Assembly: GCA_027083925.1 (NCBI GenBank)
Contig: JALWMK010000159.1
Location: 1-34,414 of the forward strand
Direction of reading: 5' to 3'
From: Sedimenticola sp.
Lineage (GTDB): Bacteria > Pseudomonadota > Gammaproteobacteria > Chromatiales > Chromatiaceae
Length of the DNA stretch: 34,414 bases
The translations under genes were made by a program, and so were the position numbers. The notes below the pieces were generated by a model. That model did not search any database. It was not told where the DNA came from and saw only the letters and a program-made list of their open reading frames with translations. Of the stretch, positions 1 to 9,389 are shown piece by piece (positions within the stretch are counted from its first letter, which is position 1; each line of letters begins with the position of its first letter).

Positions 1-113
1 GCTATTTGCAAGATTTTCAAAGCTTCCGCTCCCAGCTTACGCCCCTCACCTACCTCCCTGTAGGCGACGAAGTTATCGCTGCCCTCATGTGCGTAGATGC
101 CAATCATGAATGA
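1..113. other. Window edge: possible end fragment of a gene, strand undecided
   Basis: The first 113 bases are open in two opposing frames and I cannot choose between them. On the plus strand a frame enters from the left edge and stops with TGA at 111-113, with the last residues reading VDANHE. On the minus strand an ATG at 107 opens a frame reading MIGIYAHEGSDN that runs off the edge. Neither piece is long enough to recognise, and no clear ribosome binding site precedes the minus-strand ATG. One of them may be a real partial gene next to thpR. Positions 114-167 hold nothing I can identify. Confidence 0.2.
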
Positions 114-167
114 ATAGAGGTGCCCTTCAGACCTGAATCACGGTCAGGAGAAGTTTGTAGCTAAACC

Positions 168-716
168 TCAGGACAAAGGCCAGCTCTCCACAACTCTATA
201 CCAGGGCGGGCCATTGCCGGGGACTGACTCCGCAAGCACAAAATACTCTACTGGCCAAAAAACCGGTTGCGGCAACACCAGGGGCAAACCCGGTGTGGTT
301 TTTCGCAACAGGGTGACATGGGGGCGATAGGGTCGCCTTTCTACTCGGAAACCACATTCCTGGAGGTTTTGCCCAAAGCTTTTCACCAACTGCAACAGCG
401 CTTTCGGAATTTTCTCCGGACCTGCCCAGACAATACGCGGCTTTGGCCAGAAATCCAGATGATTGATTTCCAGCTCAAAAGAAAAAGCCTGGACAGCACT
501 GGCTGCATGAAGAATACAATGCTGCTGGCCGGAGGCAACGGCACCAAGGAACTGCAAGGTGATATGCAAATCCATGGGATGCACCCAGTTGCCCTGCACC
601 TGGGGCAGCCGGGTCTGCAAATCCGCCAGCTGACTGCGCACCTCGTCATCTGGCCACAGGGCAAAGAACAGGCGCTTATTTCTCGGCACAAAATGCTGCC
701 AGTTGCTGCAGGGCAT
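168..716 (-). CDS. thpR: RNA 2',3'-cyclic phosphodiesterase (ThpR/LigT family)
   Basis: A 2H-phosphoesterase that opens 2',3'-cyclic phosphates on RNA ends; the family was first described as a 2'-5' RNA ligase. Both HxTx catalytic motifs are visible: HITL at about residue 51 and HVTL at about residue 133, with the family's opening RLFFALWP. The 182-aa length fits the family. The ATG at 716 overlaps the end of pncC by 41 nt and leaves 14 residues before RLFFA. A GTG at 689 would leave five residues, closer to E. coli ThpR, so the true start may be there. Neither start has a strong ribosome binding site, though the ATG has a weak AGGCGG upstream. It is probably co-transcribed with pncC. The function is secure from the motifs; the start is not. 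Confidence 0.9.
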   Translation of the reverse strand: MPCSNWQHFVPRNKRLFFALWPDDEVRSQLADLQTRLPQVQGNWVHPMDLHITLQFLGAVASGQQHCILHAASAVQAFSFELEINHLDFWPKPRIVWAGPEKIPKALLQLVKSFGQNLQECGFRVERRPYRPHVTLLRKTTPGLPLVLPQPVFWPVEYFVLAESVPGNGPPWYRVVESWPLS

Positions 717-1167
717 GGATCACCGCCTGGCGCCTGACCTGTCCCCGGTCACCCGCAAACCAGCACCGCTCGGCGGCAGCACCCTTCCCGTCCGCCCATG
801 CCATCCACACCGTTCCCACAGGCTTGTGCTGTGAACCGCCTCCCGGCCCGGCAATGCCACTGATAGCCACACTGACATCCGCCCTGCTGCGCAGCAGGGC
901 GCCCTGGGCCATCTGTAACACCACCTGTTCGCTTACCGCCCCAAAGTATTCCAGGGTATCAGCCCGCACACCCAGCATGCCTATTTTGGACTGGTTGCTG
1001 TAGGTGACAAAACCCCGCTCGAACCAGGCACTGGATCCGGGGACATCTGTCATCACTTTGGCAACCCAGCCACCGGTACAGGATTCCGCAGCCGTCATGG
1101 TCAGCCGCTTCCAGGACAATAGGCGGCCGGTTTCATCGGCCAACTGTTCTAATCGTTTGTCTTGCAT
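676..1167 (-). CDS. pncC: Nicotinamide-nucleotide amidohydrolase (PncC, CinA C-terminal domain)
   Basis: Stand-alone CinA C-terminal domain of 163 aa. In the characterised family this cytoplasmic enzyme deamidates nicotinamide mononucleotide to nicotinate mononucleotide, recycling the NMN released by NAD-dependent DNA ligase. Recognisable segments are TAAESCTGG near residue 25, the VTYSNQSK segment and the [10 protein letters not shown] loop, followed by KPVGTVWMAW. There is no N-terminal molybdopterin-binding domain, so this is the short YgaD-type form. The start is an ATG at 1167, 45 bp from the ATG of the divergent cupin gene, so their promoters must lie close together or overlap. In many proteobacteria this gene precedes recA; here it precedes thpR. 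Confidence 0.92.
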   Translation of the reverse strand: MQDKRLEQLADETGRLLSWKRLTMTAAESCTGGWVAKVMTDVPGSSAWFERGFVTYSNQSKIGMLGVRADTLEYFGAVSEQVVLQMAQGALLRSRADVSVAISGIAGPGGGSQHKPVGTVWMAWADGKGAAAERCWFAGDRGQVRRQAVIHALQQLAAFCAEK

Positions 1168-1212
1168 TAGAATTCACCCAGTTTCTATAAATCAATGCTG
1201 CACGATATAATT

Positions 1213-1494
1213 ATGAATGACCAAGGCATACTGCTAGAGCGTAACCCTTCCCCGATGAAACTGGAAGTCATGGGCGTGGAAAGCTGGGGTATCTGGAAAA
1301 AGGAAAAATCCACCTTCCCCTGGACATATCATCAACAGGAAACCTGCTATATCACCCGGGGGCGATTTATCGTAACTCCGGAAGGCGGCAAACCCATGGC
1401 ATTCAAGCGTGGTGACCTCATTACCTTTCCCGCCGACATGAAATGTACCTGGGAGATTCTCGAAGACGTAGAAAAATATTACGATTTTCAGTAG
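1213..1494 (+). CDS. Small cupin-domain protein (Cupin_3 / EutQ-like)
   Basis: A single-domain cupin of about 93 aa. The fold is indicated by ERNPSP, the paired aromatic segment with FPWTYHQQETCYI, the turn GRFIVTPEGG, and the GDLITFPADMKCTWEI strand that ends this family. Relatives are annotated as ethanolamine-utilisation-like or ureidoglycine-aminohydrolase-like cupins, but the substrate of stand-alone members is generally unknown and I do not assign one. An in-frame ATG at 1195 would add six residues. I prefer 1213 because homologues start a few residues before ERNPSP and TATAAA/TATAAT-like -10 sequences lie at 1186-1191 and 1206-1211. Neither start has a good ribosome binding site. Divergent from pncC and followed by 236 bp without a gene. 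Confidence 0.8.
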   Translation: MNDQGILLERNPSPMKLEVMGVESWGIWKKEKSTFPWTYHQQETCYITRGRFIVTPEGGKPMAFKRGDLITFPADMKCTWEILEDVEKYYDFQ

Positions 1495-1616
1495 CACCAC
1501 CGCATTTACAACTGGTCACTTGTCTCCCGGCAAGCGCACCGCCTTCCCGTCAGTCTGCCTGCTTTCGCTACCTCTCCCTCTTCTGCTCGCTTCTGAATTT
1601 CAGGGGATCGTTTAAT

Positions 1617-1646
1617 CCGAGATCCACGATTGATTGTGGATCTCGG
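1617..1646. terminator. Perfect 11-bp hairpin between cupin gene and cheA
   Basis: CCGAGATCCAC (1617-1627) and its exact complement GTGGATCTCGG (1636-1646) flank an 8-nt loop; G-U and A-U pairs can extend the stem by three. A short run GTTT follows on the plus side. It could end transcription of the cupin gene, or isolate the chemotaxis promoter that begins three bases downstream. The short T tract makes efficient intrinsic termination uncertain. The rest of the 1495-1730 gap holds no other feature apart from the promoter listed next. Confidence 0.5.
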
Positions 1647-1648
1647 GT

Positions 1649-1675
1649 TTAAGTTCCTCACCGTACAGCCGATTA
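1649..1675 (+). promoter_or_regulatory. Sigma-28 (FliA)-type promoter for the chemotaxis operon
   Basis: TTAAGTTC (1649-1656), an 11-nt spacer, and GCCGATTA (1668-1675). The known FliA consensus is TAAAGTTT-N11-GCCGATAA, so 13 of 16 positions match with exactly the right spacing. Transcription would start near 1683, about 48 nt before the cheA ATG. Co-expression with late flagellar genes is the expected meaning. No flagellar gene lies in this window. Confidence 0.75.
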
Positions 1676-1730
1676 CTCTCGTAACTCAACAATCAACCCA
1701 ATTTACGACACTGTCGGCGACGGTATATTT

Positions 1731-3761
1731 ATGTCCATGGATCTTTCAGAATTTCTCGATGTATTTCTCGAAGAGTGTTTCGAGGGGCTGGAAGCCATGG
1801 AGTCAGGGCTGCTGCACCTGGATGCGGGTACGGATCTCGAGGAAATCAACACCATTTTTCGCGCAGCCCACTCTATTAAAGGCGGCAGCGCTGCCTTTGG
1901 TTTCAACCATATCTCTGAATTCACCCATGTAATGGAAACCCTGCTGGATGAGCTGCGCGACGGTTCCCGGCAGGTAGACGAAAATATCGTGGATCTGCTT
2001 CTGGCTTCGGTGGATATCCTGCGCGAGATGGTGGACGGACTGAAGGAGGAGAGCACTCCTGATGAAGTCCGTGTAGCCGAGTTGAAAAAGGCACTGGAAG
2101 CTGCACTGGGAAACCATTCAGAAGAATCTCCGGCAACTGGGGAACACCAGCTGTGGAAGATTCTTTTTTCCCCTTGCCCTGATCTGTTTCGTGAAGGCAA
2201 CGATCCTCTGCGCATCTTTGAGGCACTGGAGGAACTGGGCACACTAGAAGTTCAGACTGATGCATCCACCTTGCCACCCCTGTCAGCGCTGGATCCGGCT
2301 ACCTGCCACTTGCGCTGGGAAGCAATCCTGGAAAGCACTGCTACCGAAGAACAGATTCACGAAACCTTCAGCTGGGTGGAAGAAAACTGCGACCTGAAAA
2401 TCAGTCGAATTGAAGACAAAGGAGAGCAACCCCCGGTAGCCGAGAAAGAAACGAAAAAACAACCAGCGCCGGAAACACCCGCACCCGCCCCAAAACCAGT
2501 GGTAGCAGTCAAGGCAAAACCAGCCAAACCTTCCGCCAACCGGGAAAGCAGTTCTATCCGCGTAGCGATCGAGAAGGTGGATTTGCTAATTAACCTCATG
2601 GGTGAATTGGTCATCACCCAGTCCATGCTCAATCAGGTGGGACTGGATCTGGCCCAGGAAGGCGGACAAAAAGCTGAGGTTCTGCTCAATGGCCTGGCGC
2701 AACTGGAACGCAACACCCGTGAACTGCAGGAAAACATGCTGCAAATCCGCATGCTGCCCATCAGCGTCGCTTTCAACCGCTTTCCACGCCTGGTGCGCGA
2801 CCTGTGCGGAAAAATGGGCAAGAAGGTGGATCTGGTACTCAGCGGCGAGCAGACCGAGGTGGACAAGACCGTTCTGGAAAAGATCGGCGACCCGCTGGTG
2901 CATCTGGTGCGCAACTCCCTGGATCATGGCCTGGAAACATCCGAAGTGCGGGCCGCCAAGGGTAAGCCGGAACAGGGACGGCTGGAACTCAGCGCCCAGC
3001 ATGAAAGCGGCAACATCGTTATTCGCATTACCGATGACGGTGCCGGGCTGGATCGGGAAAAGATCCTGAAAAAAGCCATCGAACAAGGCCTGGTAAGCGA
3101 TAAGGACGAGCTGTCCGAAGAACGCATCGACAACCTCATCTTCCAGCCCGGATTTTCCACGGCGGAACAAGTCAGTGACCTGTCCGGTCGCGGCGTGGGC
3201 ATGGATGTGGTGAAACGCAATATCAGCGACCTGGGCGGCACCGTCAGCATTCAATCCCGCCAGGGCAAAGGCAGCACCGTAGTGATTCGCCTGCCCCTCA
3301 CCCTTGCAATTCTCGACGGCCAGCTCGCCAGCATCGGTGAGGACACCTATATCTTGCCCCTCATTTCCATCATCGAATCGTTGCAAATCCGCCCGGAAAA
3401 TCTCAAATGCGTTACCGGATCAACAGAGCTGTACCGCTTCCGAGATGAATATATTCCCGTCATGCGGCTCAACAAACTGCTTGGCAGCCAGTGCGGTACT
3501 GACAACCTGGATCAGGGACTGCTGGTAGTGGTGGAATCAGAAGGACAACACGCAGGCCTGTTCATAGACAAGCTGCAAGGACAACAGCAGGTGGTAATCA
3601 AAAGCCTGGAAGCCAATTTTCAGCAACTCGAAGGTGTATCCGGAGCAACCATCCTGGGCGATGGCAGGGTCGCCCTGATTCTGGATATTCCGGGGCTGGT
3701 TCAGCTCTTCCATAAAACCAGAAACTCCAACCCGGCAGCAGCGCTGGCTGCCGCTTCATGA
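1731..3761 (+). CDS. cheA: Chemotaxis histidine kinase CheA
   Basis: Cytoplasmic kinase of the receptor-CheW-CheA array that phosphorylates CheY and CheB; 676 aa. Domains in order: HPt domain (about 1-105) with phospho-acceptor His47 in AAHSIKGGSAAFGF; a central domain (about 140-226) in the place of the response-regulator-binding P2 domain; a Pro/Ala/Lys-rich linker (about 235-270); a dimerisation helix pair (about 272-340); an HATPase domain with the N box HLVRNSLDHGLE (391-402), the G1 box DDGAGLD (435-441) and the G2 box GRGVGMD (486-492); then a CheW-like P5 domain from about 527 to the end. All catalytic boxes are intact. First gene of the operon; its end overlaps cheW by 4 nt (ATGA). 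A second ATG at 1737 is an alternative start. Confidence 0.97.
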   Translation: MSMDLSEFLDVFLEECFEGLEAMESGLLHLDAGTDLEEINTIFRAAHSIKGGSAAFGFNHISEFTHVMETLLDELRDGSRQVDENIVDLLLASVDILREMVDGLKEESTPDEVRVAELKKALEAALGNHSEESPATGEHQLWKILFSPCPDLFREGNDPLRIFEALEELGTLEVQTDASTLPPLSALDPATCHLRWEAILESTATEEQIHETFSWVEENCDLKISRIEDKGEQPPVAEKETKKQPAPETPAPAPKPVVAVKAKPAKPSANRESSSIRVAIEKVDLLINLMGELVITQSMLNQVGLDLAQEGGQKAEVLLNGLAQLERNTRELQENMLQIRMLPISVAFNRFPRLVRDLCGKMGKKVDLVLSGEQTEVDKTVLEKIGDPLVHLVRNSLDHGLETSEVRAAKGKPEQGRLELSAQHESGNIVIRITDDGAGLDREKILKKAIEQGLVSDKDELSEERIDNLIFQPGFSTAEQVSDLSGRGVGMDVVKRNISDLGGTVSIQSRQGKGSTVVIRLPLTLAILDGQLASIGEDTYILPLISIIESLQIRPENLKCVTGSTELYRFRDEYIPVMRLNKLLGSQCGTDNLDQGLLVVVESEGQHAGLFIDKLQGQQQVVIKSLEANFQQLEGVSGATILGDGRVALILDIPGLVQLFHKTRNSNPAAALAAAS

Positions 3762-4300
3762 CCGAGGTCGAAGTACCCATGAACAGTAACACAGCACAAA
3801 AAATTGATATCGATCTGCAGTCTGAGGAAGGAGTGGATCAATACCTTACCTTCTGCCTGGCCGGAGAAGAATACGGCATCAACATTCTCAAGGTGCAGGA
3901 AATCAGAGGCTGGAGCGAGGTGACGCCCATGCCCAATACACCAGCTTCCATTCTCGGTGTAATCAATCTGCGCGGCACCGTGGTTCCCATCGTTGAATTG
4001 CGCAGCCACTTCAACCTGCCAGAAGTACCTCCCAGCCCGACCACAGTAATCATCGTGGTCAAAGCAGTGGAGGCCAACGGCAACCAGCGCACCATGGGCA
4101 TGGTGGTGGATGCGGTTTCCGAAGTACATAACATCGCCGCCGAAGAAATCCAGCCGCCCCCACAGATCGGTGAAGCAGGAGACCAGCGCGCTATTGCCGG
4201 TCTCACCACCATGGAACAACACATGATCATCCTCCTCGATGTGGATGACCTGATGATAAACGGCGTACTCGGCCTGCTCGACGACGAGTCCGGCGCCTGA
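3758..4300 (+). CDS. cheW: Chemotaxis coupling protein CheW
   Basis: A 180-aa CheW-domain protein that links chemoreceptors to CheA. The family core is clear: [38 protein letters not shown] and VVPIVELR, followed later by the [10 protein letters not shown] strand and, near the end, LLDVDDLM. The N-terminal 25 residues before the CheW fold are acidic and may be disordered. The start at 3758 overlaps the cheA stop by 4 nt, which suggests translational coupling; an in-frame ATG at 3779 would give a 173-aa form nearer to E. coli CheW in length. Second gene of the operon. Confidence 0.96.
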   Translation: MTEVEVPMNSNTAQKIDIDLQSEEGVDQYLTFCLAGEEYGINILKVQEIRGWSEVTPMPNTPASILGVINLRGTVVPIVELRSHFNLPEVPPSPTTVIIVVKAVEANGNQRTMGMVVDAVSEVHNIAAEEIQPPPQIGEAGDQRAIAGLTTMEQHMIILLDVDDLMINGVLGLLDDESGA

Positions 4301-4335
4301 TCAACGAACCATTTCGCTCGACGGAGAATTACAGC

Positions 4336-7056
4336 ATGAAAATCAATGAGCCAGTAACAGACAAAGAGATCGTGATGACGGAGGGGCAATTCATCGTCTC
4401 CACCACTGACCTCAAGGGCATCATCAAATCCATCAATCGTGATTTCATCAATATCAGTGGCTTCACATCCGAAGAGCTGATTGGCAGGAATCACAACATG
4501 GTGCGCCACCCCGACATGCCGCCGGAAGCCTTCGAGGATTTGTGGCGCACCATCAAGGCGGACAGGCCCTGGATCGGGATGGTAAAGAACCGTTGCAAAA
4601 ATGGCGACTACTACTGGGTCAAGGCCAATGTTACCCCTTTGCGTGAACACGGACGCACCACCGGCTTCATGTCGGTGCGCACCAAGCCCACACGCCAGGA
4701 AATCGAACAGGCCGATGCCCTGTACAAAAAAGTGCGTGCTGGTGAAGCCACCTTGCAACCATCACGCTTCAAGCGAGTCATGCAATACCTGGGCAATCTG
4801 GGAGTATCCAGGTATCTGACTTTGCTGCAAGTTGCGTCGGTATCCGCCATGGCGGGAATTGCCTGGCTGGACCGCCAGGGTGCCGACCTCTCCATCGTAA
4901 TCACGGCTTTTGCCGTGATTACAATCCTCATCTCCCTCTCCATCCATGCGCTCAAACAATACACCCAGCGCCCCATGAAGAAGGCCATCACCGCCATGCA
5001 GCAAATCGCCAACGGCGACTACTTTCAATGGGTCGAAACCAGCCGAGATGATGATCTGGGCCGGTTGTTGCAGAACATCCAGTCCACCCAGATCCGCCTC
5101 GGCTACGAAGTAAATGAAATACGGCAACAGGCAAATGAACTGAGCCGTGTGCAGGAAGCTCTGGAAAGCGTAAATGCCAACGTGATGATTGCCGACCAGG
5201 ATCTCAATATCATCTACCTGAACAAAGCCGTGAAGGAGATGATGCACAATGCCGAGGACGACATTCGCCAGGAACTTCCGGATTTCAGCAGTGACAAGCT
5301 GTTGGGTGCCAACATCGATGCATTCCACAAGAACCCATCTCATCAGCGGGAGGTATTGGAACGTTTGCAGGATGCCTTCACTGCCGACATCAAGCTGGGC
5401 GGGCACTCCATGCGCCTCATCGCCAATCCTATTCTCAATGAAAAGGGTGAACGCCTGGGAACCGTGGTGGAATGGATGGATCGCACCAGCGAGGTAGCCA
5501 TAGAACAGGAACTCCAGAGCATCGTCGACAACGCCCTCATGGGCAACCTGGACGAACGAGTATCACTGACCGGCAAGGAGGGATTCTTCAAGAACCTGAG
5601 CCGTGGCGTAAACGACCTGATGCAGGTGCTGGAGCAGGTGATTGACGATACATCCCAAGTCCTCAGCGCCCTGGCCAAAGGCGAACTGAACAAAACTATT
5701 GATACCGACTATGAAGGCGCCTTTGCCCGTCTCAAAGACGATGTAAATGCCACCATAACCAATCTGACGCGAGTGATTGGCAGCATCCGCCACAGCGCCG
5801 ACGCTGTCGAGCATGCCTCACAGGAAATCGCCGAAGGCAACACCGACCTGGCGCGCCGCACCGAACTGCAGGCCTCCAACCTGGAGGAGACCGCCTCCAG
5901 CATGGAAGAAATCACTTCCACAGTACGCCAGAATGCAGACAACTCACGCAAGGCCAGCGATCTGGCAGCCATTACCCTGGATCAGGCAGTGAATGGGGGG
6001 GAAGTAGTGACAAATACCATCACCGCGATGGAAAAAATCACCCACTCCAGCAAGAAAATCGCTGCCATCATCAGCGTCATCGACGATATCGCCTTCCAGA
6101 CCAATCTGCTGGCACTGAACGCTGCGGTAGAAGCAGCCCGGGCGGGCGAACAGGGCCGCGGATTCGCCGTGGTAGCCACCGAGGTACGCAACCTGGCACA
6201 ACGCAGTGCTACTGCGGCCAAGGAGATCAAGGAACTGATCGAAGACAGTGTAAACAAAGTGGAAGAAGGTTCTGAACTGGTAGATCAATCCGGCAAGACT
6301 CTGGACGAGATCGTCACTTCGGTGAAAAAAGTAAGCGATTTCATCACCGAGATTGCTGGCGCCAGCTCAGAGCAATATGCAGGCATAGACCAGGTAAACC
6401 AGGCAGTCTCACAAATGGACGAAGTAACCCAGCAGAATGCTGCGCTGGTTGAAGAAGCGGCACAAACCAGCCAGATGATGGACGAACAGGCCAAAGAGCT
6501 GGGCGAACTGATCTCCTTCTTCAGAATCGAAAACAGTTCTGGAGAAAACCAGAACCAGGTGGAGCGTCGCTCCGGCAACCGGCCCTGGTCTGGCGCCAGC
6601 GACACCTCAGCCGTGGATTTCGCCGCCGCCCGCGCCAAACACAAACAATGGAAAACCCGCCTGCGCGCCTTCCTCGATGGAAAAGAATCCATGAATGCAG
6701 AGGAAGCCAGCTCCCATCATGATTGCAAGCTGGGGCAATGGCTGCATGGCGTAGGCATGCGCGAATACGGCAGCTTGAGAAAAATGCAAGAGCTGGAAAA
6801 AGCCCATATGGAATTCCACGCTGAGGCCAAGCAGGTAATCGAGGCCAGGCAATCCGGAGACAATGCCAGGGCGGAAACCATGTACGCCCGTGTGGAAAAA
6901 GGCTCAGACCGCATCATCACCTTACTGGAGCAGCTGGAGCGGGAAATCGATACAGCCAACCCGCCCTCATCCCTTCCCGCCCCGGCTGGAAACAGCGCTC
7001 CGGCCAGGCCCAGGCTGCAGGCGGTAGGCACGGATGACGTGTGGGACGAGTTCTGA
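4336..7056 (+). CDS. Chemoreceptor with Aer-like PAS, second PAS, HAMP, CZB domain and xWxxF tail
   Basis: A 906-aa methyl-accepting chemotaxis protein. Order of parts: Aer-like PAS domain (about 15-120; segments [28 protein letters not shown]), which in Aer binds FAD and senses redox state; two close membrane segments (about 160-178 and 185-205) with almost no periplasmic loop; HAMP (about 206-260); a second PAS domain (about 270-385); a HAMP-like stretch (about 390-475); and the signalling domain with its hairpin tip at about 582-612. A chemoreceptor zinc-binding (CZB) domain follows (about 765-870), with His769, Cys797 in CKLGQWL, His824 and His828 in HMEFH. The protein ends in VWDEF, which fits the xWxxF tail that tethers CheR in other receptors. 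All sensing is therefore probably cytoplasmic. A weak AGGAG-like site, GGAGAA, precedes the ATG. Confidence 0.95.
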   Translation: MKINEPVTDKEIVMTEGQFIVSTTDLKGIIKSINRDFINISGFTSEELIGRNHNMVRHPDMPPEAFEDLWRTIKADRPWIGMVKNRCKNGDYYWVKANVTPLREHGRTTGFMSVRTKPTRQEIEQADALYKKVRAGEATLQPSRFKRVMQYLGNLGVSRYLTLLQVASVSAMAGIAWLDRQGADLSIVITAFAVITILISLSIHALKQYTQRPMKKAITAMQQIANGDYFQWVETSRDDDLGRLLQNIQSTQIRLGYEVNEIRQQANELSRVQEALESVNANVMIADQDLNIIYLNKAVKEMMHNAEDDIRQELPDFSSDKLLGANIDAFHKNPSHQREVLERLQDAFTADIKLGGHSMRLIANPILNEKGERLGTVVEWMDRTSEVAIEQELQSIVDNALMGNLDERVSLTGKEGFFKNLSRGVNDLMQVLEQVIDDTSQVLSALAKGELNKTIDTDYEGAFARLKDDVNATITNLTRVIGSIRHSADAVEHASQEIAEGNTDLARRTELQASNLEETASSMEEITSTVRQNADNSRKASDLAAITLDQAVNGGEVVTNTITAMEKITHSSKKIAAIISVIDDIAFQTNLLALNAAVEAARAGEQGRGFAVVATEVRNLAQRSATAAKEIKELIEDSVNKVEEGSELVDQSGKTLDEIVTSVKKVSDFITEIAGASSEQYAGIDQVNQAVSQMDEVTQQNAALVEEAAQTSQMMDEQAKELGELISFFRIENSSGENQNQVERRSGNRPWSGASDTSAVDFAAARAKHKQWKTRLRAFLDGKESMNAEEASSHHDCKLGQWLHGVGMREYGSLRKMQELEKAHMEFHAEAKQVIEARQSGDNARAETMYARVEKGSDRIITLLEQLEREIDTANPPSSLPAPAGNSAPARPRLQAVGTDDVWDEF

Positions 7057-7058
7057 TC

Positions 7059-7346
7059 ATGAATGCCGGAAAAATATGCCTAGAGCCCCATCTGGACATG
7101 GATGCATTGCCAGCTCTGGCGCAGGCACTGCGCGATGCTCTGGCGGAAAAAGCGCCACTGTCGCTGGATGGCTCCCTGGTGAAGAGCATCAATGGCGCCG
7201 CCTTGCAACTACTGCTGGCGGCAACCCGGTCTGCACAACAGGCAGGCATTCCATACAGCTGGCATCAACCCTCTCCCGCCCTGGAAAGAGCAGTTTCACT
7301 TTTGGGGCTCAACAATGATCTGGAATTAGGGGACAACAAGGAATGA
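7059..7346 (+). CDS. STAS-domain protein of the chemotaxis operon
   Basis: A 95-aa single STAS domain (anti-sigma-factor-antagonist/MlaB-like fold). The segment APLSLDGSLVKSINGAALQLLLAA matches the strand-loop-helix that in SpoIIAA-type proteins carries the phosphorylated serine (DSSG); here the aligned position is Asn45 (SING), so it probably cannot be phosphorylated there. Small STAS proteins are common in gammaproteobacterial che clusters, but their role is not settled. I chose the ATG at 7059, two bases after the receptor stop; a GTG at 7041 in the same frame would overlap the receptor gene. The end overlaps the cheR start by 4 nt. Confidence 0.85.
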   Translation: MNAGKICLEPHLDMDALPALAQALRDALAEKAPLSLDGSLVKSINGAALQLLLAATRSAQQAGIPYSWHQPSPALERAVSLLGLNNDLELGDNKE

Positions 7347-8200
7347 ACCGTTTGGCACAAAAAGCCCGGCGTCAGGGATTCGAGTTTACCGATCAGGATT
7401 TTTCCCGGCTGCGGGAACTGGTTTACCAGCATACCGGCATCCGCATGGCAGAGAACCGGCGCGATTTGATCTATGGACGCCTTTCCCGGCGGCTGCGGGC
7501 TTTGGACATGCACAGTTTCAGTGACTATTGCAAGCTCATCGAGAATGGCCATGGGGATGAGCTGGAAGCCTTCACCAACGCTGTCACCACCAATTTGACC
7601 GCCTTCTTCCGCGAAGCCCACCACTTCGACTATCTGGCCAACACCGTACTGCCGGAACTGTTGAAGCGCAAGCGGGAGAATCCGCGTCTCCGGATCTGGT
7701 CTGCAGGCTGCTCCACAGGTGAAGAACCCTACACCCTGGCCATGATACTGCGGGAAAACATTCCCGACATACACAACTGGGATGTACGCATCCTCGCCAC
7801 CGATCTCGATTCCGATGTGCTTGCCAAGGCCAGCGCGGGGATCTATGAGCAGCAGAACATCCAGCGTGTCCTGGGTGAACGCCTCAAGCGCTGGTTCCAC
7901 AAGGGAAGCAGAACCCACAAGGGCAAAGCCAAGGTGCTCCCGGAGCTGCAGGAACTGATCTCCTTCCGGAAACTCAACCTGATGGAAAGCTGGCCCATGA
8001 AAGGCCCGTTCGACATCATTTTCTGCCGCAATGTGCTGATCTATTTCGACAAACCCACACAAAAAAAATTGTTTGAGCGTTTTGCCGCCATTCTGGATCC
8101 AAAGGGACATCTTTTCATCGGACATTCCGAAAGCCCTCTGGATCTCACCGACAAATTCGCCCTCATCGGCCAGTCGATCTATCAGCGGAGCAAACAGTGA
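7343..8200 (+). CDS. cheR: Chemoreceptor glutamate O-methyltransferase CheR
   Basis: Transfers methyl groups from S-adenosylmethionine to receptor glutamates during adaptation; 285 aa, the usual length. The N-terminal all-alpha domain (about 1-85) is followed by [12 protein letters not shown] and the SAM-binding motif [18 protein letters not shown] (about 117-134). Later landmarks are the LATDLD loop and the [13 protein letters not shown] segment near the C-terminus. It overlaps the STAS gene by 4 nt (ATGA). Because the operon's receptor ends in a CheR-tether-like VWDEF, this CheR may be of the tail-binding kind, but I cannot confirm that from its beta-subdomain by eye. Confidence 0.97.
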   Translation: MNRLAQKARRQGFEFTDQDFSRLRELVYQHTGIRMAENRRDLIYGRLSRRLRALDMHSFSDYCKLIENGHGDELEAFTNAVTTNLTAFFREAHHFDYLANTVLPELLKRKRENPRLRIWSAGCSTGEEPYTLAMILRENIPDIHNWDVRILATDLDSDVLAKASAGIYEQQNIQRVLGERLKRWFHKGSRTHKGKAKVLPELQELISFRKLNLMESWPMKGPFDIIFCRNVLIYFDKPTQKKLFERFAAILDPKGHLFIGHSESPLDLTDKFALIGQSIYQRSKQ

Positions 8201-8225
8201 AAAACACGGGAGGAGCATTCAGGCC

Positions 8226-9368
8226 ATGAGCATACGCGTTCTTGTCATCGATGATTCGGCACTGGTGCGCAACCTGCTGACACGCATTCTGGAAAAAGAC
8301 CCGCAAATCCAGGTGGTCGGCACTGCAGCAGACCCGTACATCGCCCGGGAAAAGATCAAGAAACTGCGCCCCGATGTACTGACCCTGGATGTGGAAATGC
8401 CAAAAATGGATGGCATCACCTTCCTGGAGAATCTCATGCGCCTGCACCCCATGCCGGTGATCATGGTTTCGTCCTACACCGAAAAGGGCGCTGAAATTAC
8501 CCTGCGGGCGCTGGAGCTGGGCGCCATCGACTTTGTCAGCAAACCCCTGGGAGATCTTGCCAACTCCCTGGAGACGGTGAGCAAAGAGATTATTCACAAG
8601 GTAAGAACCGCCAGCCAGGCAAATATCCGTGCCGCTGGCCACGCCCGCCCCGCCTCGCCCCTGTCCACAGAAGAAAAACTGAGTGTGGACTCCATCCTCC
8701 CCAAGCCAAACAAGCAGCGCACCAATGGCGCACTGCCCCTGATTGCCATCGGCGCCTCCACTGGCGGCACGGAAGCGATCAAGGAGGTGCTGCTGGGGCT
8801 GCCGGAAAAAATGCCGGCGATTGTCATTACCCAGCATATTCCCCCCGGATTCAGCACCGCTTTCGCCAAGCGCATGAATCGGTTAAGCGTACTGACAGTT
8901 CACGAAGCAGAAGATGCTCAGCCCATCATTCCAGGCCATGTCTACATTGCCCCAGGCTCTCAGCACCTGTTAATCGTTCAGGACAAACAGGGATATCGCT
9001 GCAAACTCAACGACGGGCCACCGGTTAACCGGCACAAACCAGCAGTAGACGTACTCTTTCGCTCAGTAGCCCAAACCGCCGGAAGAAATGCCACTGGCAT
9101 ACTTCTTACCGGCATGGGAGATGACGGCGCCCGATCGTTGCTGGAAATGCGCGAGGCCGGCGCCAGAACCATTGCCCAGGACGAAGAAAGCAGCGTGGTC
9201 TGGGGCATGCCGGGCGCCGCAATCAAACGCGGCGCGGCGGAACAGGTTCTAGCGCTGGAAAAAATCCCTTCGGCACTCATCTATCTGCTTGCCGGCAAGG
9301 GAAAAACCATTCACAACACCAACAGCCTGCGGCAACGCCAGATGGCCGCAGCACCTTCTTTTTCATAA
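8226..9368 (+). CDS. cheB: Chemoreceptor glutamate methylesterase/deamidase CheB
   Basis: Removes receptor methyl groups and deamidates receptor glutamines when phosphorylated by CheA; 380 aa. The N-terminal receiver has Asp9/Asp10 (VIDDSALVR), phospho-acceptor Asp55 ([10 protein letters not shown]) and Lys106 (SKPLG). After a linker (about 125-170), the methylesterase domain carries the catalytic triad: Ser178 (GASTGGTEA), His204 (TQHIPPGFS) and Asp300 (TGMGDDG), with the same spacing as E. coli CheB. The same frame is open further upstream, into cheR, but the ATG at 8226 is preceded by a GGAGGAG site and starts exactly at the receiver domain. There is no cheD beside it. Confidence 0.97.
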   Translation: MSIRVLVIDDSALVRNLLTRILEKDPQIQVVGTAADPYIAREKIKKLRPDVLTLDVEMPKMDGITFLENLMRLHPMPVIMVSSYTEKGAEITLRALELGAIDFVSKPLGDLANSLETVSKEIIHKVRTASQANIRAAGHARPASPLSTEEKLSVDSILPKPNKQRTNGALPLIAIGASTGGTEAIKEVLLGLPEKMPAIVITQHIPPGFSTAFAKRMNRLSVLTVHEAEDAQPIIPGHVYIAPGSQHLLIVQDKQGYRCKLNDGPPVNRHKPAVDVLFRSVAQTAGRNATGILLTGMGDDGARSLLEMREAGARTIAQDEESSVVWGMPGAAIKRGAAEQVLALEKIPSALIYLLAGKGKTIHNTNSLRQRQMAAAPSFS

Positions 9369-9389
9369 CCAACACTCAGGAGAACGATT

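Noticed and set aside
132-148. Short inverted repeat CCTGA/TCAGG downstream of thpR
   Set aside because: Five base pairs and no T tract; likely chance.
8073-8225. Longer N-terminus for CheB starting inside cheR
   Set aside because: The ATG at 8226 has GGAGGAG upstream and begins at the receiver domain; the extension would overlap cheR by over 120 bp and matches nothing.
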